Source: Flavobacteriaceae bacterium UBA1682 (GTDB lineage Bacteria; Bacteroidota; Bacteroidia; Flavobacteriales; Flavobacteriaceae). Taken from it: 49,447 nucleotides of DNA. The position numbers and the translations under genes are program-made. A model generated the notes under the pieces. That model was given only the letters and a program-made list of their open reading frames with translations, made no database searches and was not told the origin of the DNA. Position 1 is the stretch's first letter, and the number at the start of each line of letters is the position of its first letter. Below are positions 1 through 7,947 of the stretch, one piece after another. The DNA lies in contig DCKE01000009.1 in the NCBI GenBank assembly GCA_002320285.1, positions 1 through 49,447 on the forward strand, written 5' to 3'.

Positions 1-86
1 ATACAAACCAAATCCAAACTCGGTCTCTACTTCTAATCTCTATCAGTTTAGCAAAGAACTTCTGCGGTAATGCGAGTGCAAAAGTA
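1..86 (-). promoter_or_regulatory. Candidate rRNA-operon promoter and leader, reading off the left edge
   Basis: On the minus strand TACTTTTG (79-86) matches the Bacteroidota -7 consensus TAnnTTTG exactly. The transcript would run leftward out of the window. About 20 bases downstream the minus strand reads GTTCTTTGCTAAA (47-59), which resembles the boxA antitermination element of Bacteroidota rRNA leaders. No clear TTG is seen at the -33 position. No rRNA sequence itself is present, so the identity of the transcript is inference; another stable RNA or a protein gene is possible. Confidence 0.5.
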
Positions 87-180
87 GGCCTTTTTACCAG
101 CATTCCTAATCTTTTGTTCTTTTATTTTGGGTATTTCTCAAGCCCCTTTCTTAACAACTTGGTAACCGTAACTTTACATT

Positions 181-900
181 TTTTCGGGAGTCGAGATTCG
201 AGATTCGTGATTCGGGAGTCGAGGGTTTGAGTTTATGAAAAGTCGATTGTTTTAGTAATCAGTGATCAGTGACTAGTTCGGGATTCGAAAGTCGGGATTC
301 GAAAGTCGGGATTCGAAAGTCGGGATTCGGCAATCGAGGGTTTGAGTTTATGAAAAGACGATTATACGAGTGATCAGTAATCAGTGATCAGTGACTGGTT
401 CGGGATTCGAAAGTCGGGATTCGAAAGTCGGGATTCGGGAGTCGAAGGTTATCGTAGATGAAAAGCCGATTATTCTAGTGATCAGCGACCAGTACGGGAA
501 TCGAAGGTCGAGATTCGGGAGTCGAAGGTTATCGTAGATGAAAAGCCGATTATACGAGTGATCAGTAAGCAGTGATCAGTGACTAGCTTGGGAATCGAAA
601 GTCGAGATTCGGGAGTCGAAGGTTATCGTAGATGAAAAGCCGATTGTTTTAGTGATCAGTAATCAGTGATCAGTGACTAGCTCGGGAATCGAAAGTCGAG
701 ATTTGAGATTCGGGAGCCAGGAGTCGAAGGTTATCGTAGATGAAAAGCCGATTATACGAGTGATCAGTAATCAGTGATCAGTGACTTGTTCGGGATTCGG
801 AAGTCGTGATTCGGGATTCGAGGGTTATCGTAGATGAAAACTCGATTATTCTAGTGAACAGTAATCAGTGATCAGTGACTAGAAGGTTTACGTATATGAA
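181..900. repeat. Degenerate minisatellite array (family A)
   Basis: About eight imperfect units are anchored by ATGAAAAGYCGATT-like blocks starting at 235, 350, 458, 538, 632, 740, 834 and 896, so the spacing varies from 62 to 115 bases. Each unit combines a block with 7-base period (GTGATCA, GTAATCA, GTGATCA, GTGACTA), a block with 14-base period (GGGATTCGAAAGTC, repeated three times at about 280-325) and a GAGTCGAAGGTTATCG block. I count eleven TGATCA palindromes. There is no long open frame. The array lies between the dnaN terminator and a leftward rRNA-like promoter. Confidence 0.85.
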
Positions 901-954
901 AAGCTATACATCTTTACCTTAATAAGAGTGATTTTTTATAAAAACCTACAGATC

Positions 955-1075
955 TCGTGAATCGAGATTCGCAACTCGAAGGTTTTCGTTTACGCAAAGC
1001 CCCCTATGTACGAGGAGCAGAAAACTCACAATAACTGACGAATCACGAATCACGATTTACAAATCTCGATTTACG
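955..1075. repeat. Flanking repeat debris, partly inverted
   Basis: Short words of the neighbouring array continue here: GTGAATCGAGATTCGCAACTCGAAGG at about 958-983 is in the same orientation, whereas CGAATCACGAATCACGATTTAC at about 1039-1060 is the reverse complement of the GATTCGTGATTCG word at about 199-213. The stretch 900-1075 holds no gene. It ends where the dnaN terminator begins. Confidence 0.6.
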
Positions 1076-1110
1076 CAAAAAAGTCCGATGATCGATCATC
1101 GGACTTTTTA
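1076..1110 (-). terminator. dnaN terminator
   Basis: A perfect 26-base palindrome at 1081-1106 (arms AAGTCCGATGATC and its complement) is flanked by A and T tracts on the two sides, so it can end transcription in either direction. It lies 23 bases past the dnaN stop codon. Confidence 0.85.
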
Positions 1111-1132
1111 TTATATTTAAACAGGTAAAACC

Positions 1133-2251
1133 TTAGTTATTCAACATAACCGGCATAACCAACATGGTTACGGTTTCTCCTTCATCTAATCCATCAACTG
1201 GAGTTAAAATCCCCGCACGATTTGGTAAAGACATCTCCAACATGATTTCATCTGATTGTAGATTGTTTAACATCTCAGTCAAAAAACGTGAGTTGAATCC
1301 GATTTGCATATCGTCTCCTTGATAATCGCAAGTCAAACGCTCATCCGCTTTGTTCGAATAATCGATATCTTCCGCAGAAATATTTAATTCAGTACCCGCA
1401 ATTTTCAAACGAATCTGATGTGTCGTTTTATTAGCATAAATAGCCACACGACGCACTGAACTCAAAAACTGCGCACGATTAATTAACAACTTATTCGGGT
1501 TTTCCTTTGGAATAACCGCTTCGTAGTTTGGATATTTACCATCGATCAAACGACAAGTCAACGTATAGTTTTCAAAAGAAAACTGCGCATTGGAATCGTT
1601 GTATTCGATTTTTACTTCTGCATCCGAAGTCATCAATATATTTTTTAAAATATTCAATGGCTTTTTAGGCATGATAAAATTAGCTTGACTTGACGAACTG
1701 ATATCAGCACGCGAGTATTTCACCAATTTATGTGCATCTGTAGCAACAAATATCAATCCTTCTGGTGAAAACTGAAAAAACACTCCAGACATCACCGGAC
1801 GCAAATCATCATTTCCTGCCGCAAAAATCGTTTTACTGATCGCTGTAGCCAAAACCTCAGCCGGAACTCCTGTCGTAGAAGGATCTTCCAAAGTCTCTGC
1901 CTTCGGAAACTCATCTCCTTGTGCATAAGCCAAAACATATTTCCCTAAATCAGAACTGATCTCTATGGTATTATTTTCTTTAACGGTAAAAGTCAAAGGT
2001 TGTTCCGGGAAAGTTTTTAATGTCTCCAATAATAACTTAGCTGGAACTGCAATACTTCCTTGACTGGTAGATTCTATTTCTAGCTTAGCAGACATGGTTG
2101 TTTCTAAATCGGAAGACGAAACTTTTAATTCGCTATTATCCAATTCGAATAAGAAATTATCTAAAATGTGTAAAGTATTACTACTATTGATAACACTTCC
2201 AAGAATCTGCAATTGTTTTAACAAATAGGAACTCGATACAATAAACTTCAT
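1133..2251 (-). CDS. dnaN: DNA polymerase III sliding clamp, beta subunit
   Basis: This 372-residue protein is the expected length for the DnaN clamp, a ring-shaped dimer that tethers the replicative polymerase to DNA and also recruits mismatch-repair and other DNA enzymes. It begins MKFIVSSSYLLKQLQILG and ends with the typical LVMPVMLNN tail; the three repeated clamp folds are spread along its whole length, with features such as GKYPNYEAVIP in the last domain. The gene stands alone on the minus strand directly downstream of gldG rather than beside dnaA, so this is not an origin-type dnaA-dnaN cluster. A TATATTTG -7 element lies 42 bases upstream, giving it its own promoter, and a strong palindromic terminator follows. 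Confidence 0.97.
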   Translation of the reverse strand: MKFIVSSSYLLKQLQILGSVINSSNTLHILDNFLFELDNSELKVSSSDLETTMSAKLEIESTSQGSIAVPAKLLLETLKTFPEQPLTFTVKENNTIEISSDLGKYVLAYAQGDEFPKAETLEDPSTTGVPAEVLATAISKTIFAAGNDDLRPVMSGVFFQFSPEGLIFVATDAHKLVKYSRADISSSSQANFIMPKKPLNILKNILMTSDAEVKIEYNDSNAQFSFENYTLTCRLIDGKYPNYEAVIPKENPNKLLINRAQFLSSVRRVAIYANKTTHQIRLKIAGTELNISAEDIDYSNKADERLTCDYQGDDMQIGFNSRFLTEMLNNLQSDEIMLEMSLPNRAGILTPVDGLDEGETVTMLVMPVMLNN

Positions 2252-2293
2252 GTTATTTTGCTTTTTTAGGTGTAAAATTACTTTTACATTTTA

Positions 2294-2301
2294 CAAATAT
2301 A
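2294..2301 (-). promoter_or_regulatory. dnaN promoter, -7 element
   Basis: The minus strand reads TATATTTG, a full match to TAnnTTTG, in the 82-base gap between the gldG stop and the dnaN start. No TTG is found at the ideal -33 spacing, so only the -7 half is supported. Confidence 0.5.
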
Positions 2302-2333
2302 TCGGATTATAACCAATTATAAAAGAATTTTTA

Positions 2334-4022
2334 TTAACACTTACGCGCAAATCGTTTCTTTCTATAAAAAGTGAAGCCCAAACCGAAAATTAAAAGGAAA
2401 AACAGTGGTAATCCGACAGTTATTATTTGAATATAGCTATAACGTTCATATACTTTTTGTTTGTCCAACAAGGGCAAGCTGACATTTTTTGAACGGATGT
2501 TAATAAGTCCCGAGTCATCCAGGAGGTAATTCACCGCATTCAGTAAAAACTCTTTATTTCCATAGAGTTTATTGGTCCATTTGTCATAGCCCAACTCTAA
2601 GGGTTGAAAATTTTGATCCAATTGGTTTCTAATCACATCGCCATCTGCAATAACGACCATTTGATTCGCAGGACTTTGTTCTTTATAGTTTTTTGGCTTA
2701 AATGGCAAAATCCGATTTTGATAGACCGATTTAAAATTACCCTCTAGTAATACCGCCAAATTATAAAACCCTTTGCCTTGATAATCCGCTGGGGTCACTT
2801 CTTCATTCACCATATCCAAGGATATTTGAGCTGGTGTACCAACCGCTGCAGAATTACGTGATGACTGCAACAATATCGTTTTATGAATTCCATTCTTTAG
2901 GGTATCAATCGCATTGGCAAAGTCAAACTTAACCCCTTCGATATTCTTAACTATCGGATGATCACCTTGCGGATAAGCAAATGGAGCAAATTTCCATAAA
3001 AACTCCTCATACTGGGTTTCACTACCCTGACGTCCTACAGCCAGTTTAATCGGAGTCGCCTGCTCATCTTTCACCAAAACCGGATTTACGCGCACACCAT
3101 ATTTAAATAACATCTCACCCAAACTCTGATCTTTCGGATACGCCATCATCACTCCGGTTTGGTTTAAACTATCCATATCCGCCTGAACCTGATCAATCAG
3201 CCAAATTGTTTTTCCGCCATTCATAATAAATTGATCCAAAACTTCGATTTTCTCTTCAGAAAATTGTTTGCTCGGTTTCGCAATTATCGCCAGGTCGTAT
3301 TTCTGCAATTCCTCTAAACTACGCACCGGATTTGTCGCTACAGAATCCAAAGTAAACGGTCCTATAAAATAATTCTCACGTACCGACTTCAAAAAATCAG
3401 CTATATAATGATCATCTAATTCCCCATTACCTTTGATAATGGCAATTTTCTTTTGTTTTTCCGAGATAACCCGATGAATGGCATCGGTAATCGCATATTC
3501 CAAATGCTGTACAGAACTAATGACTTTTTCTTCTGTATTTGCTCCCATCATGTTTTTCAACAAAGGAATTTGCGTGGTTTTAGTACCATACGTCGCCACA
3601 GCCCACGGAAAAACCATTTCCTGTACCTGTTTTCCTTTATCGGCAACGGTAATATTAATCGGTTTCATGCCCGCTTCAAACAATGCTCGAGCAGTTTCCA
3701 TCTTTTCATCCTCCGATTCAATAGGATTGATAAACTGAAAATTAATATTGGAATTATAGGCTTTAAACTCTTCGAGCAATTGTCTGGTTTCCGTTTGCAA
3801 CCTCTTGAATTCCTGAGGAAATTGTCCTTCCAAAAACACATCGACAAACAAAGGCTCCTTTACCCCTTTAATCACTTCTAACGAAGTTTCCGACAAGGTA
3901 TAGCGCTTGTCTTGAGTTAAATCCCAACGCTTGAAGACATAAGCACCCAATACATTGACTAAAACCAGTAGTACAACAACTCCTAATAACGATATAATGC
4001 GCTGTTTGCGTTTTGTATTCAT
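2334..4022 (-). CDS. gldG: Gliding motility ABC transporter substrate-binding-like component GldG
   Basis: A 562-residue membrane protein with one N-terminal transmembrane segment (about residues 12-32), a large extracytoplasmic region of the GldG/ABC_transp_aux type, and a C-terminal transmembrane segment (about 536-553) followed by a basic tail. The length matches GldG. In Flavobacterium johnsoniae, GldA, GldF and GldG form an ABC transporter needed for gliding motility; its substrate is not established. The gene overlaps the end of gldF by one base (TAATG at 4020-4024), so the two are translationally coupled. The ATPase gldA is not in this window, which is also usual for the lineage. Confidence 0.93.
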   Translation of the reverse strand: MNTKRKQRIISLLGVVVLLVLVNVLGAYVFKRWDLTQDKRYTLSETSLEVIKGVKEPLFVDVFLEGQFPQEFKRLQTETRQLLEEFKAYNSNINFQFINPIESEDEKMETARALFEAGMKPINITVADKGKQVQEMVFPWAVATYGTKTTQIPLLKNMMGANTEEKVISSVQHLEYAITDAIHRVISEKQKKIAIIKGNGELDDHYIADFLKSVRENYFIGPFTLDSVATNPVRSLEELQKYDLAIIAKPSKQFSEEKIEVLDQFIMNGGKTIWLIDQVQADMDSLNQTGVMMAYPKDQSLGEMLFKYGVRVNPVLVKDEQATPIKLAVGRQGSETQYEEFLWKFAPFAYPQGDHPIVKNIEGVKFDFANAIDTLKNGIHKTILLQSSRNSAAVGTPAQISLDMVNEEVTPADYQGKGFYNLAVLLEGNFKSVYQNRILPFKPKNYKEQSPANQMVVIADGDVIRNQLDQNFQPLELGYDKWTNKLYGNKEFLLNAVNYLLDDSGLINIRSKNVSLPLLDKQKVYERYSYIQIITVGLPLFFLLIFGLGFTFYRKKRFARKC

Positions 4023-4747
4023 TACTTTTTCATGGATTTAATTTTAAAAATAGTCGCACTCAAAAAGAATATAGAGAAACTAACAAAATACAGTATATCT
4101 CGAGTATCTAACACACCACGTCCCATACTCTTAAAATGAGAATTTATGCCGAAGTTAGCTATAATACTGCTCCAGCTCCCTCCTATTTTGCTCCATTCAT
4201 CGATACCTACAAAAAACAAAAAACACAGCAACACAGCAATTATAAAGGATACGATTTGATTTTCCGATAAAGTAGAAGCAAATATTCCGATTGCCGTATA
4301 AGCACCGATTAAGAATAACAATCCAAAATAAGATCCCCATGTACTTCCCCAATCAAAATGGGTACCTGCCAACGACAGATCTGATACAACCCAAACATAA
4401 ATCAATGTAGGAATTACGGCCATTACGATCAGCACAAAAGCACCTAAAAATTTACCCATAACAATTTCCCAGATACGCAGTGGCTTGGTCAACAACAGCT
4501 CCATAGTACCTTGCTTTATCTCTTCTGAAAAACTCTTCATCGTGACAGCTGGAATCAAGAAAATTAAAATCCAGGGTGCCAAGCTAAAAAACGGATTGAT
4601 ATCGGCATAACCGCTTTGTAAAATATTGTAATTACCATCAAAAACCCATAGGAAGAGTCCGTTTAACACCAAAAAGACAGCCATAACAAGATAGCCCATT
4701 AAGGAGCCAAAAAAGGATTTGATTTCGCGAAATAAAAGTGCGTTCAT
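4022..4747 (-). CDS. gldF: Gliding motility ABC transporter permease GldF
   Basis: A 241-residue ABC-2 type permease with about six hydrophobic segments and the conserved permease sequence EEIKQGTMELLLTKPLR at about residues 75-91, which matches GldF and related NosY-like permeases. It would form the inner-membrane channel of the GldAFG transporter together with the ATPase GldA. It sits third in a minus-strand operon: SAM hydrolase, ABM-domain protein, gldF, gldG. The start is nine bases from the preceding stop and its stop overlaps the gldG start, so co-transcription is very likely. Confidence 0.93.
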   Translation of the reverse strand: MNALLFREIKSFFGSLMGYLVMAVFLVLNGLFLWVFDGNYNILQSGYADINPFFSLAPWILIFLIPAVTMKSFSEEIKQGTMELLLTKPLRIWEIVMGKFLGAFVLIVMAVIPTLIYVWVVSDLSLAGTHFDWGSTWGSYFGLLFLIGAYTAIGIFASTLSENQIVSFIIAVLLCFLFFVGIDEWSKIGGSWSSIIANFGINSHFKSMGRGVLDTRDILYFVSFSIFFLSATIFKIKSMKK

Positions 4748-4756
4748 CTTTAAATT

Positions 4757-5053
4757 TTAGGGTAAAGTAACTATTTTATCTACACTCCAAGCCTGTGGCT
4801 TATCATTGAAAAGCGTTTTAACGAACGACCAAATTTCTCTAAAGGTTTCGGATTTTCGGTACTCTTCAAGGTCACTCTCCTGCCCCCAATAACTGTAGGT
4901 AAAAAAGATCGAAGGATTTTCTTTGTCCTGATACAATTCTAAGAACTGGTTGCCTGGATAATGACGCACAACTTCTTTCACCGTATCGAAATGCGCTAAA
5001 AAAACCGGTATTTTTTCTTCATGAAAACTCATTTTCACAATTCTAACAAACAT
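4757..5053 (-). CDS. Antibiotic biosynthesis monooxygenase (ABM) domain protein
   Basis: A 98-residue soluble protein consisting of one dimeric alpha/beta-barrel (ABM) domain: an N-terminal strand (MFVRIVKMSF), a helix ending near residue 33, a central strand segment with FLELYQDKENPSIFFTYSYW, and a region with the typical SETFREIW element near residues 68-75. Members include small quinol monooxygenases and many proteins without a known reaction, so the substrate cannot be read from the sequence. It lies 14 bases after the SAM hydrolase gene and nine bases before gldF in the same operon. Its relation to gliding is not known and may only be shared transcription. Confidence 0.8.
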   Translation of the reverse strand: MFVRIVKMSFHEEKIPVFLAHFDTVKEVVRHYPGNQFLELYQDKENPSIFFTYSYWGQESDLEEYRKSETFREIWSFVKTLFNDKPQAWSVDKIVTLP

Positions 5054-5067
5054 AATATCTCTTTTTG

Positions 5068-5889
5068 TTATTCATCAAACTCAATGGTAATAGTATCTCG
5101 ATATTCCAGCCCTAGTAAGATCTTAGGAGAACCGGTAGTCAATGGATTGGCGCGATAGAGTGAAAACTGCAAATAACCCAATTCATTGAAGATAGCGAGT
5201 AACTCCCCTTCTCTAGATTTTAAAGATGCGGAATCCGTAATTTTAAAGTCGGAAAAATACTTATTTATTCTCTTAATCGGTCGATTTTTTACATTTATTA
5301 TAAAGTTTCTTTCCCCTTTAATCTCATCGAACATTTTCTGGGTTATATTACTGACAGCATTTCCGAAGTGATCTTCATAAATGATATTGCCTCGAATGCT
5401 GTCGTTATCTTTCGCCACTACCGCTTTTAGCTCACTCACTCCAACTATGGTCTCGGCGGGTTGCCCCAATTCTGCTAGTGGTGTTCCCTTGGCAATTTTA
5501 GCTGCGCTTGCAATAAACACATCCATAGATGGCGTTCCGATTTCAAAGTCGAGATAAATCACATGATCCGCTTGTTTGTCCGCTGTCAAAAAACTCATAA
5601 TACCGTTGTCTGCAGAAATAAAGTAATGCCCGTCTAAATACATGGCTAAGGGTCGACTAATTTCAGTCAATTCAGCATCTACACCAATGATGTGTATGGT
5701 GCCTTTCGAAAAATTCTGATAGGCTCCTGAAATTACATACCCCGCTTGACTGATGTTGAAATAATCAATACAATGAGAAATATCAACAATCTGACAATCA
5801 CGAATATAGGAAATTATTTTCCCTTTAATCGCTCCGACAAAATAGTCTTTCGTTCCGTAATCTGTTGTTAAAGTAATGATAGTTTCCAT
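5068..5889 (-). CDS. SAM hydrolase / SAM hydroxide adenosyltransferase (DUF62 family)
   Basis: A 273-residue protein starting METIITLTTDYGTKDYF; the LTTDYG and YFVGAIKG motifs are hallmarks of the DUF62 family, which cleaves S-adenosylmethionine to adenosine and methionine using water. The family also contains fluorinases and chlorinases, but those are rare and nothing here points to halide use. I chose the ATG at 5889; the frame stays open upstream for 21 codons to 5952, but that stretch (rich in Lys, Asn and Tyr) is not family-like. It is the first gene of the operon that ends with gldF and gldG and is divergent from phoH. Confidence 0.88.
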   Translation of the reverse strand: METIITLTTDYGTKDYFVGAIKGKIISYIRDCQIVDISHCIDYFNISQAGYVISGAYQNFSKGTIHIIGVDAELTEISRPLAMYLDGHYFISADNGIMSFLTADKQADHVIYLDFEIGTPSMDVFIASAAKIAKGTPLAELGQPAETIVGVSELKAVVAKDNDSIRGNIIYEDHFGNAVSNITQKMFDEIKGERNFIINVKNRPIKRINKYFSDFKITDSASLKSREGELLAIFNELGYLQFSLYRANPLTTGSPKILLGLEYRDTITIEFDE

Positions 5890-5933
5890 TATATATTTTT
5901 TACTATTTGATCGATAGTATAGAATTTTTGTAT

Positions 5934-5941
5934 TAGCTTTG
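5934..5941 (+). promoter_or_regulatory. phoH promoter, -7 element
   Basis: TAGCTTTG fits TAnnTTTG and lies 45 bases before the phoH start in the divergent gap. A TTTG at 5906-5909 is 24 bases upstream, somewhat longer than the usual 19-21. A minus-strand TAATTTTG at 5950-5957 could serve the divergent operon. Confidence 0.4.
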
Positions 5942-5986
5942 AGTAATTGCAAAATTAGTTTATTTTTTAATTAAATCTCACCCCAT

Positions 5987-6946
5987 TTGAACGAAAGAAC
6001 TATAGAACTAACAGAAATTACAGCTAAAGATTTTTGGGGACCACAAGATACCCATTTAGAAACTCTTAAACGCCTCTATCCCAAATTAAAACTAATAGCG
6101 AGAGGCTCTTTGTTAAAAATATATGGGGAGGATGAAATCCTCGATGAATTTGAATTGAGATTTCATCGCTTGGTGAAGTTTTTTTCGAAATACAACCGTA
6201 TGGATGAAAATTCGATGGAGCGGATCGTTATGAATGATGGACCACAACAGATGAACCCCAGTGACAAAATACTGGTGCATGGAGTTGGAGGAAAACTAAT
6301 CAAAGCATTAACACCGAATCAACAACGCTTGGTACATTTCGTTGAAAACAACGATATGGTTTTTGCCATAGGTCCAGCTGGAACAGGTAAAACGTATACC
6401 GGTGTTGCTTTAGCCGTACGTGCTTTAAAAGAAAAGCAAGTAAAACGCATTATTTTGACCCGTCCCGCGGTTGAAGCAGGTGAAAACCTCGGTTTCTTAC
6501 CCGGAGACATGAAGGAAAAGCTCGATCCGTATATGCAGCCGCTTTACGACGCCTTGCGCGATATGTTACCTCCGCAGACCCTGGAAGATTATCTGGCTAA
6601 AGGAGTTATTCAAATCGCTCCGCTGGCATTTATGAGAGGACGTACACTGGATCATGCCTTTGTCATTTTAGATGAAGCTCAAAATACCACGCATTCTCAG
6701 ATGAAGATGTTTCTAACTCGTATGGGAAAAGATGCTAAATTTATTATCACCGGTGACCCCGGACAGATCGATTTACCGCGTAAAGTTAGTTCAGGACTTA
6801 AAGAAGCCCTGCATATTCTAAAAGACGTAGAGGGAATCGGAATGATTTATTTAGATGATAAGGATATCGTGAGACACCGTTTGGTTAAAAAAATCGTTGC
6901 TGCCTATAAAACCATGGAAGAACAGATCGAAATACAAAAATCTTAG
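5987..6946 (+). CDS. phoH: PhoH-family ATPase
   Basis: A 319-residue cytoplasmic P-loop protein. It carries GPAGTGKT (Walker A, residues 129-136), LTRPAVEAGENLGFLPG, and VILDEAQNTT (Walker B, around 226-235), the standard PhoH core. PhoH proteins are predicted RNA-associated ATPases or helicases and are often linked to phosphate stress and ribosome or RNA quality control; the exact role is unclear. The start is a TTG: it gives MNERTIELTEI, which agrees with the N-terminus I recall for flavobacterial PhoH proteins, while the first in-frame ATG would remove 71 residues. The gene is convergent with the META-type protein and ends at a strong shared terminator. Confidence 0.94.
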   Translation: MNERTIELTEITAKDFWGPQDTHLETLKRLYPKLKLIARGSLLKIYGEDEILDEFELRFHRLVKFFSKYNRMDENSMERIVMNDGPQQMNPSDKILVHGVGGKLIKALTPNQQRLVHFVENNDMVFAIGPAGTGKTYTGVALAVRALKEKQVKRIILTRPAVEAGENLGFLPGDMKEKLDPYMQPLYDALRDMLPPQTLEDYLAKGVIQIAPLAFMRGRTLDHAFVILDEAQNTTHSQMKMFLTRMGKDAKFIITGDPGQIDLPRKVSSGLKEALHILKDVEGIGMIYLDDKDIVRHRLVKKIVAAYKTMEEQIEIQKS

Positions 6947-6987
6947 CTCAAACCGGAAACGGCAAACAGCAACTTAATCTTATAAAA

Positions 6988-7020
6988 AACCGCGGCTATC
7001 TCCTTGAGATAGCCGCGGTT
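6988..7020. terminator. Bidirectional terminator, phoH / META-domain gene
   Basis: A perfect 15-bp stem (6988-7002 with 7006-7020, AACCGCGGCTATCTC and complement) closes a CTT loop. A-rich sequence precedes it and a T run (7023-7027) follows, so it can serve both convergent genes. Confidence 0.92.
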
Positions 7021-7043
7021 ACTTTTTGTAAAATCTAACTTAA

Positions 7044-7841
7044 TTATAGAGAGACATAGGTATCTCTTCTAAAAACCATCTTGCGCTCGTGATCGATAAA
7101 CAAATGCAATTCGTCTTCAACCAATTTAAATTTATTAGAATGTTCTAATACATTTAAAAGCTCTTTTTCACGAACAAATTCATCAATTGATTTTTCGGGA
7201 GCCATAATATTCTTAAATTGTATACCGTCGCCTTCACAAGCCAGATCACCATAGATAATATGATTACCACCACTACCTGAAAAACTCTTGGTACTCACAT
7301 CAATATTAATCAATGGAATCTGATCAATATTCAAATCCTCTACTTTCTTATCTTCGAAAGATTGCAAAATCCAACTACCTGATAATTTAGGATCAAAAAT
7401 ATAATAACCGTATCCGGCAAAATCGGAAACCACTTCATTGCTGTGTGTATTTCTCTTTAGATGTACCGCTATAGAGTGATCATATTCAATTCCAGTGAAA
7501 ATATCAGAAGTCAACTCTTCATAAATCACGATCTCAATTTCCTCTCTTTTCGTTTGTGCTCTATACACTTTGGTTTCTCCAACCTGTATCGAATCAACAT
7601 ACGGAAACACTATTGTCTCATCTGCTTTTGATGCAGAATAAATTATTCCCTTTTTACTAATGGAAATATTCCAAAAAGGTTCATTGCCCACTGCTTTAAA
7701 AAAAGACTCATCTTCATTCTTTTTCTTTGAACCATTATCTTTCGCATTCTTTCTAGAATCCTTAGAGCGTTTTTCGTTGTTCGGCTCAATTCCAGAGCTC
7801 GGAAACAAAGATATAGTAAGTGCTAATATCATATTACTCAA
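7044..7841 (-). CDS. Secreted META/HslJ-like protein with GNEPFW-type domain
   Basis: A 265-residue protein with a short hydrophobic N-terminus (MSNMILALTISLF) that looks like a signal peptide, then a low-complexity charged stretch rich in Lys, Asn, Ser and Asp (about 20-45). Next comes a domain starting FFKAVGNEPFWNISI (about 47-61), typical of the COG3650-type uncharacterised family, and a C-terminal META/HslJ-like half starting near LSGSWILQSFEDK (about 153-165). HslJ relatives are linked to heat or drug tolerance in other bacteria, but no biochemical role is established. It is a single-gene unit convergent with phoH. No lipobox cysteine is visible. Confidence 0.72.
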   Translation of the reverse strand: MSNMILALTISLFPSSGIEPNNEKRSKDSRKNAKDNGSKKKNEDESFFKAVGNEPFWNISISKKGIIYSASKADETIVFPYVDSIQVGETKVYRAQTKREEIEIVIYEELTSDIFTGIEYDHSIAVHLKRNTHSNEVVSDFAGYGYYIFDPKLSGSWILQSFEDKKVEDLNIDQIPLINIDVSTKSFSGSGGNHIIYGDLACEGDGIQFKNIMAPEKSIDEFVREKELLNVLEHSNKFKLVEDELHLFIDHERKMVFRRDTYVSL

Positions 7842-7947
7842 ATTTTCTTTTCACAATTGTAAGATTCAAAGAATATACCAAAAAAAGATTTAATTGTTTT
7901 TTTAAGAATTAATTAATACTTTTCTGCCAATTTGGGTCATTTTTAAC

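Noticed and set aside
240..440. tRNA gene suggested by TTCGGGATTCGAA words, which resemble a T-arm
   Set aside because: The word occurs many times in tandem and no acceptor, D or anticodon stems can be built around it.
181..900. Replication origin (iteron-like repeats beside dnaN)
   Set aside because: There is no dnaA gene and I find no clear DnaA boxes (TTATNCACA); the repeats vary in length and look like slippage products. The neighbouring genes are not those of an origin region.
181..900. CRISPR array
   Set aside because: The repeated units are contiguous and degenerate, without constant repeats separating unique spacers, and no cas genes are present.
3453..3881. Opposite-strand open frames within gldG, the RND pump and other genes
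   Set aside because: They lie antisense inside clearly conserved genes, have no recognisable domains, and show composition expected of shadow frames.
5068..5889. Fluorinase or chlorinase
   Set aside because: The protein belongs to the same superfamily, but nothing in its sequence or context indicates halide chemistry; SAM hydrolysis is by far the commoner activity.
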